Assembly (NCBI RefSeq): GCF_001936595.1
Contig: NZ_MLBG01000003.1
Location: 1-64,000, forward strand
Direction of reading: 5' to 3'
Length of the DNA: 64,000 nucleotides
DNA from: Desulfovibrio sp. DV
GTDB lineage: Bacteria > Desulfobacterota > Desulfovibrionia > Desulfovibrionales > Desulfovibrionaceae
A program made the position numbers and the translations under genes. Of this stretch, positions 60,125-64,000 are shown piece after piece (position 1 is the stretch's first letter; the number at the start of each line of letters is the position of its first letter). A model generated the notes under the pieces. The model made no database searches, was not told the origin of the DNA, and was given only the letters and a program-made list of their open reading frames with translations.

Positions 60125-60163
60125 AAAAAGGACTTCCGGGTCGCCATCCCTGAAGTCCTTTTT
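60125..60163. terminator. Second, bidirectional terminator-like hairpin
   Basis: AAAAAGGACTTC (60125-60136) pairs with GAAGTCCTTTTT (60152-60163), with a 15-nt loop. The T/A ends allow use in either direction. Confidence 0.75.
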
Positions 60164-60315
60164 CCAAAATTGTGTTCGTGGAGGAAGGATGTTTTTCTTA
60201 GAGCAAGAGCCGGGCCAATCCGAAAAAACCGCCTGGAAATTTAAAAACACAATCTATTCAAAGCCCTTAGATACACCTGCCAGCGAACAGGAAGCGGCCA
60301 GAGGCCGGAGGCGAC

Positions 60316-60372
60316 GTACAAAATCTTGTACCGGACGAAAAAGGCCGCCCAGGCTGGTACAAGATTTTGCAC
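60316..60372. repeat. 17-bp inverted repeat in the glnS-lipoprotein gap
   Basis: GTACAAAATCTTGTACC (60316-60332) and GGTACAAGATTTTGCAC (60356-60372) are complementary at 16 of 17 positions around a 23-nt loop. Each arm is also nearly self-complementary, so it may serve as a paired protein site or as an RNA hairpin. It lies 125 bp before the lipoprotein gene at 60497. No protein gene is seen in 59944-60496. Confidence 0.7.
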
Positions 60373-60496
60373 ATTCCCATGGCAAACCGGCTGTGACCCT
60401 TGGCAAAAGACATACGTCGGGTGTAGCCTGCCACCAGGACAAAGCCCGGCGTCAGGCCGGACAGGGCCCGCACCCCATACACCACAGGAGAACCCC

Positions 60497-60829
60497 ATGC
60501 GCCTGTGTCTTTTTGCCGTCAGCTGTCTTCTGTTCGCCTGGCTCAGTGCCGGCTGTACGCCCAAACCGGTGACCGATTCGGAGTTCCGGGGCTTCTGCTA
60601 CACCTCCGAGGGCGGGCGCAACAACTCGTGCGACACCATCACCATGTGCAATGTCTACGATTCGCAGGTGATTTCGACCAAATTCGCTTCCCGCAAAGCC
60701 TGCAACGACGCCTGCAACGACGTGTACAACGAACTGGCCGGCCCCAATCAGTTCAACGGCTGTATGCCGACTATCGGCGTTGGACTCACCTGGTGTTCCA
60801 AATACTGCAACAGCAACTATCCCGAGTAG
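60497..60829 (+). CDS. Small Cys-rich lipoprotein
   Basis: 110 residues with a signal peptide ending in LSAGC (lipobox, Cys20), so it is membrane-anchored. The mature part has nine cysteines, among them FCYTSEGG, SCDTITMCNVYD, KACNDACNDVYN, GCMPTI and WCSKYCNSNYPE, likely fully disulfide-bonded. No family is recognised. CAGGAG precedes the ATG. It is followed by a structured non-coding stretch and the Nif11-like gene. Confidence 0.8.
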   Translation: MRLCLFAVSCLLFAWLSAGCTPKPVTDSEFRGFCYTSEGGRNNSCDTITMCNVYDSQVISTKFASRKACNDACNDVYNELAGPNQFNGCMPTIGVGLTWCSKYCNSNYPE

Positions 60830-60890
60830 GCCTGCGGCCGGACGTCCCCGAGGGCGCAACCGGAGCGGTTTGTGTTTGCGCTGTTTGACG

Positions 60891-60966
60891 TTTGCCGACA
60901 GGACAGGCCACAATGTGAGAAAGTGCATCGCCTGACTGACGGCCAGGACTGGCCGGTGTCGGCAAA
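60891..60966. repeat. Nested inverted repeats upstream of the Nif11-like gene
   Basis: An outer 10-bp pair (TTTGCCGACA 60891-60900 with TGTCGGCAAA 60957-60966) encloses a GGCCAG-GA-CTGGCC hairpin (60941-60954). The sequence after it (60981-61010) is AT-rich and may hold the promoter of the 61079 gene. If it is transcribed, the fold would form a compact leader. Confidence 0.6.
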
Positions 60967-61078
60967 TTCACAGGCAACACCATAAAATGACATACTTTAT
61001 TTTAAGAAGGCAGCCAGGCCGCCAGGTTGGCGCGCGATGTGCAATGACCGCCCTCGATTTCACGGGGAGGACTGCATC

Positions 61079-61324
61079 ATGTCGCTTGAAAGTGCCAAGG
61101 CCTTTGTCGCCCGCCTGCATGAGGACCCGCAATTCCGCTGGGCCCTTGGCGAATGCCGCAACAAATGGGAACGCCGCCGGTTCGTCATCCTGGAAGGCTA
61201 CCGCTTCAGCCCGGCCGAACTGGTCTGCGCCACGAGCCCGGCCGGCCGGACCTCGGCCGAGCGGGCTGCGGTCATCGACCGGGTTCGCCGCCAGCACGGC
61301 GACACCGCCTACGCCTTCATGTAG
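61079..61324 (+). CDS. Nif11-domain small protein
   Basis: 81 residues. SLESAKAFVARLHEDPQFRW, then VILEGYRFSPAEL, follow the Nif11 pattern (S-x-E-x3-F-x4-x-D near the start and a GY-x-F-T/S-xxEL turn at about residue 40-52). The C-terminal half is charged and lacks the GG cleavage site and Cys-rich core of Nif11 RiPP precursors. No modifying enzyme is nearby, so it may be a stand-alone Nif11 protein. GGGGAGG precedes the ATG at 61079. Confidence 0.8.
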   Translation: MSLESAKAFVARLHEDPQFRWALGECRNKWERRRFVILEGYRFSPAELVCATSPAGRTSAERAAVIDRVRRQHGDTAYAFM

Positions 61325-61342
61325 CCGCCGGGACGACCGGGC

Positions 61343-64000
61343 ATGAACCGCTGCGGACGCCTGCCTGCCCGGTTTCGGCCGCGGGCCGTGGCCATCCGGC
61401 CCGGCTGCCCGGACCGGATGCGTCGTTTGTGCCTGCTCGGGACGCTCCTGGCCCTCCTGTGCTTCGGAAGTCTTCCGGTCCTGGCCGCAGCCCTGCCGCC
61501 GCCTGTCGCCGACATCCGCTCCCGGCTGACCGAGACCGAACAGGCCTTCCTGGCCGCCCACCCGGTCCTGCGCGTGGGCGTGGCCGCCGGCCAGAATCCC
61601 TTCCAGAACATCGTGCGCGACCCCGACGGCACGCCCCGCTACCAGGGGTTGGCCGCCGATTATCTCACCGACCTCACGGCCATGCTCGGGGTGACCTTTG
61701 CCCCGGCCTTCGACATCACCTTCACCCGCGCCCTGGAACTGGCCCAGACCGGCGGCATCGACCTGTTCGCCTGCCTCACCGACACCCCCGGCCGCCGGGC
61801 CTTCTTGCACCTGACCAAGCCCTACGCCAGCCATCCCTACGTCATGATTACCCGAACAGGCCCGGATGCGGTCTGGAACCTGTCTGATCTGGCCGGCCGG
61901 ACCGTGGCCGTGGCCCCGACCTATTTTGCCTACGAACGCCTGCAAAGCGAACATCCCGAATTGGGGGCGCAGTTCGATTTCAAACGCAACGCCATCGAGA
62001 CCATGGCGGCCGTGGCCGGCGGACAGGCCGATGCCTGCTTTGTCAATCTCGTGGCGGCAACAGGCATCATCCGGGAGCATGGCTTTGACAATCTGCGCAT
62101 CGTCGCCGCCATGCCCTGGCCCGACAACGCCATCTGCATGGGCTCGCCCGATGCCGTGCTGGCCGGCATCCTGCAAAAGGCCCTGGACGCCATCCCCCAG
62201 GAACGCAAAACCGCCCTGGCCGCCCGCTGGTTCGACGCGGCCACCCCGGCCCGGGCCAGCCAGATGCACCCGCCCGGACGCTGGCTCCTGGCCGGCGGCA
62301 TGGCCGCCATCCTGGCCGGCGCGCTGTGGTGGTGGCGACGCCGCCTGGGTGCCGAGGTCGCCCGCCGCAAAGCCACCGAGCGCGACCTCACCCACCACCG
62401 CGAAATGCTTGAGGCCGTCCTGAACGCCACAAACGACGCCATCCTGGTCCTCGACGAGTCCTATCATGTGGTCATGATCAACAAGACCGGGGCCGAGCGT
62501 TTCGGGCTGGGCGTCGAATCCATGCTCGGCCGGGGCGTCCTGGAGCTCACCGACGCACCCGTGGCCGCCGCCCGCCGGGAGCGCTACCGCAAGGTGCAGG
62601 AAACCGGGATGCCCGAGCGCTTCACCGACAAACGGGCCGGCCATGTCTACGAAAACACCGTCTATCCCATACCGGCCACTCCCGGCGGCAGACTGCACCT
62701 GGCCATCTACGCCCGGGACGTGACCGAGCAACTGGCGGCCGATCAGGCCCTGCGCCAGAGCCAGGAACGCCTGGCCAACATCTTCCGCCTCTCCCCGGTG
62801 GTGGTCACCATCACCACCTTGCCCGAGGGCCGTTACCTCGACGTCAACGAGGCGTTTTGCGCCATCACCGGGTATGCCCGCAGCGACGTCATCGACCGCA
62901 GCTCGGCAGAGCTTGGCCTGTGGCTCAGTTCCACCGACCGGGACCGCATCATGCAGACCATCGAGCGCGACGGGCAGGTGCGCAACAAGGAAGTCCGGCT
63001 GCGGATGCGCGACGGCCGGCTGATCACGGTCCTGCTGTCGTGCACGCCCATGGAAGCCTATGGCCAGCCGTGCCTGCTCTCCATCGTGGTGGACATCACC
63101 GGCCGCAAAACCATGGAGGAAGCCCTGCGCCTGGCCAAGGACTCGGCCGAAGCGGCCAACCAGGCCAAAAGCCGCTTCCTCTCCACCATGAGCCACGAAA
63201 TCCGCACCCCCATGAACACCATCCTCGGCATGGTGGATGTGCTGCGCGGCACCCCGCTGACAACCCGGCAGCAGGATTTCCTGCGCACCCTGGAGGTGGC
63301 CGGCGAATCCCTCATGGCCCTTTTGACCGACATCCTCGAACTGTCCAAGATCGAATCCGGCGTCCTGGAGCTGGCCCGGGAGCCCTACAATCCGGTCGCC
63401 CTGCTCCACCACGCCAGCGCCCTGCTGACCCCCCAGGCCGAGGCCAAGGGCCTGACCATCCGGGTCGAAATCGCCCCCGACGTGCCCACGGAGGCCTGGG
63501 GCGATCCGGGCCGCATCAGCCAGATCCTGGTCAATCTGGCCGGCAACGCCGTGAAATTCACGGCCAAGGGCGAGGTGGTCCTCGGCCTGGCCCTGCTGCC
63601 GGCCCGGCTGGCCCGGGAGGACCTGCTTTTTCGCGTGGCCGACACCGGCATCGGCATTGATCCGGAAAAACGCGAAACCATCTTCAAACCCTTCACCCAG
63701 GCCGACTCCTCCACCACCCGGGCCTACGGCGGCACGGGCCTGGGCCTGGCCATCAGCACCCTGCTGGCCGACGGCATGGACGGCCGGCTCTGGGTGGAAT
63801 CCACTGCCGGCGCCGGCAGCACCTTTTACTGCGCCCTGCCCCGCGACGCCCGCAGCCGGCAACAGCAGCCGCCCCGCCTGGCCCAGACGGCTCCCGCCCG
63901 TGACGCCCGCCCGGAGTTGGCCGGCCGGCGCAGCCTGCTCATCGTCGAGGACAGCGAACCCAACCGCCTGCTCTATGAGGCCTTTCTGGAAGACCTGCCC
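61343..64000 (+). CDS. Hybrid sensor histidine kinase with periplasmic solute-binding domain (3' end outside window)
   Basis: 886 residues to the window end, no stop. A signal/anchor (RRLCLLGTLLALLCFGS) is followed by a periplasmic SBP_bac_3-type domain (about 60-310, LRVGVAAGQNPFQNIV, GIDLFACLTDTPGRRAFL), a membrane helix (about 313-330), two PAS domains (about 355-470 and 478-590), HisKA with the phospho-acceptor in FLSTMSHEIRTPMN, and HATPase (VNLAGNAVKFT, DTGIGIDPEKRE, GGTGLGLA). A receiver domain begins with SLLIVEDSEPNRLLYEAF and is cut. It senses a small molecule, perhaps an amino acid, in the periplasm. The start at 61343 could instead be 61418, which gives a more compact signal sequence. 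Confidence 0.93.
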   Translation, partial: MNRCGRLPARFRPRAVAIRPGCPDRMRRLCLLGTLLALLCFGSLPVLAAALPPPVADIRSRLTETEQAFLAAHPVLRVGVAAGQNPFQNIVRDPDGTPRYQGLAADYLTDLTAMLGVTFAPAFDITFTRALELAQTGGIDLFACLTDTPGRRAFLHLTKPYASHPYVMITRTGPDAVWNLSDLAGRTVAVAPTYFAYERLQSEHPELGAQFDFKRNAIETMAAVAGGQADACFVNLVAATGIIREHGFDNLRIVAAMPWPDNAICMGSPDAVLAGILQKALDAIPQERKTALAARWFDAATPARASQMHPPGRWLLAGGMAAILAGALWWWRRRLGAEVARRKATERDLTHHREMLEAVLNATNDAILVLDESYHVVMINKTGAERFGLGVESMLGRGVLELTDAPVAAARRERYRKVQETGMPERFTDKRAGHVYENTVYPIPATPGGRLHLAIYARDVTEQLAADQALRQSQERLANIFRLSPVVVTITTLPEGRYLDVNEAFCAITGYARSDVIDRSSAELGLWLSSTDRDRIMQTIERDGQVRNKEVRLRMRDGRLITVLLSCTPMEAYGQPCLLSIVVDITGRKTMEEALRLAKDSAEAANQAKSRFLSTMSHEIRTPMNTILGMVDVLRGTPLTTRQQDFLRTLEVAGESLMALLTDILELSKIESGVLELAREPYNPVALLHHASALLTPQAEAKGLTIRVEIAPDVPTEAWGDPGRISQILVNLAGNAVKFTAKGEVVLGLALLPARLAREDLLFRVADTGIGIDPEKRETIFKPFTQADSSTTRAYGGTGLGLAISTLLADGMDGRLWVESTAGAGSTFYCALPRDARSRQQQPPRLAQTAPARDARPELAGRRSLLIVEDSEPNRLLYEAFLEDLP

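Noticed and set aside
60968-63862. 964-residue minus-strand frame
   Set aside because: Shadow of the Nif11-like and sensor kinase genes; no motif despite its length.
1-64000. tRNA, rRNA, insertion sequences or prophage genes
   Set aside because: No cloverleaf-type sequence, rRNA segment, transposase or phage structural gene was seen on either strand.

Overview
The window looks like a chromosomal segment of a free-living, motile, mesophilic sulfate reducer of the Desulfovibrionaceae (Desulfovibrio/Solidesulfovibrio type). The reasons are the very GC-rich coding sequence, a fused siroheme-pathway CobA/HemD protein, class III (anaerobic) ribonucleotide reductase with its activase, a DsrE-like protein, periplasmic c-type cytochromes, a haem-binding chemoreceptor, and Desulfovibrio-style GC-rich hairpin repeats between genes. 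I see no rRNA, tRNA, CRISPR array, insertion sequence or prophage. About 55 genes can be supported; most of the very long reading frames antisense to them are GC-driven shadows.

Layout. 1-3075: the start of a MATE exporter, diverging from a ModE-like regulator and an FtsX/MacB-type permease. 3080-12827 (minus strand): a glycan locus made of a giant polytopic membrane protein of GT-C/AftD type, a UbiA-family phosphoribosyl-decaprenyl-phosphate synthase-like enzyme, a radical SAM protein fused to a DprE2-like reductase, and two GT4 glycosyltransferases. Together these suggest lipid-linked D-arabinofuranose (or a related pentose) made and used in an anaerobe, with no DprE1 oxidase in view; this is the most unusual system in the window. 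13224-15415: purN and cobA/hemD. 15513-21742: lipoprotein, AsmA-like protein, nrdG, arfB. 21766-26400: haem-MCP, then a SxtJ / SxtK(DUF5989) / SxtI-like carbamoyltransferase triad. 26836-33131: surface-glycan and envelope genes (CgeB-like and GT2 glycosyltransferases, LysM lipoprotein, M23 peptidase, small secreted proteins).

33348-37363: CheV, then an unusual ABC exporter whose nucleotide-binding domain carries three Q-loop-like segments, coupled to a cyclic-nucleotide-binding protein. 37360-38520: a Fic protein with a symmetric operator over its own start codon. 38694-43302: methyltransferase, proB, a ComB-like phosphatase, an HD-GYP phosphodiesterase and a zinc ribbon. 43431-45354: two toxin-antitoxin pairs (HigBA and TacAT types). 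45466-48360: a yybP-ykoY (Mn2+) riboswitch controlling a CaCA cation exchanger, a TRIC-like protein and a HAD protein. 48528-51161: NifX-like protein, DsrE-like protein, a diheme cytochrome, and a decayed copy of the NifX-like gene. 51446-54019: a cobalamin riboswitch in front of nrdD. 54249-58003: a Ser-rich protein with a near-perfect sigma-28 promoter, and a PAS-GGDEF-EAL protein. 58243-64000: glnS, a small lipoprotein, a Nif11-type small protein and a hybrid sensor kinase cut by the window end.

Regulation and repeats. At least ten copies of a dispersed hairpin element lie between genes, usually just after a stop codon and in the same orientation as that gene. The stem sequence changes between copies while pairing is kept, so they probably act as RNA. 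Two riboswitches, several intrinsic terminators and operator-like palindromes are placed below.
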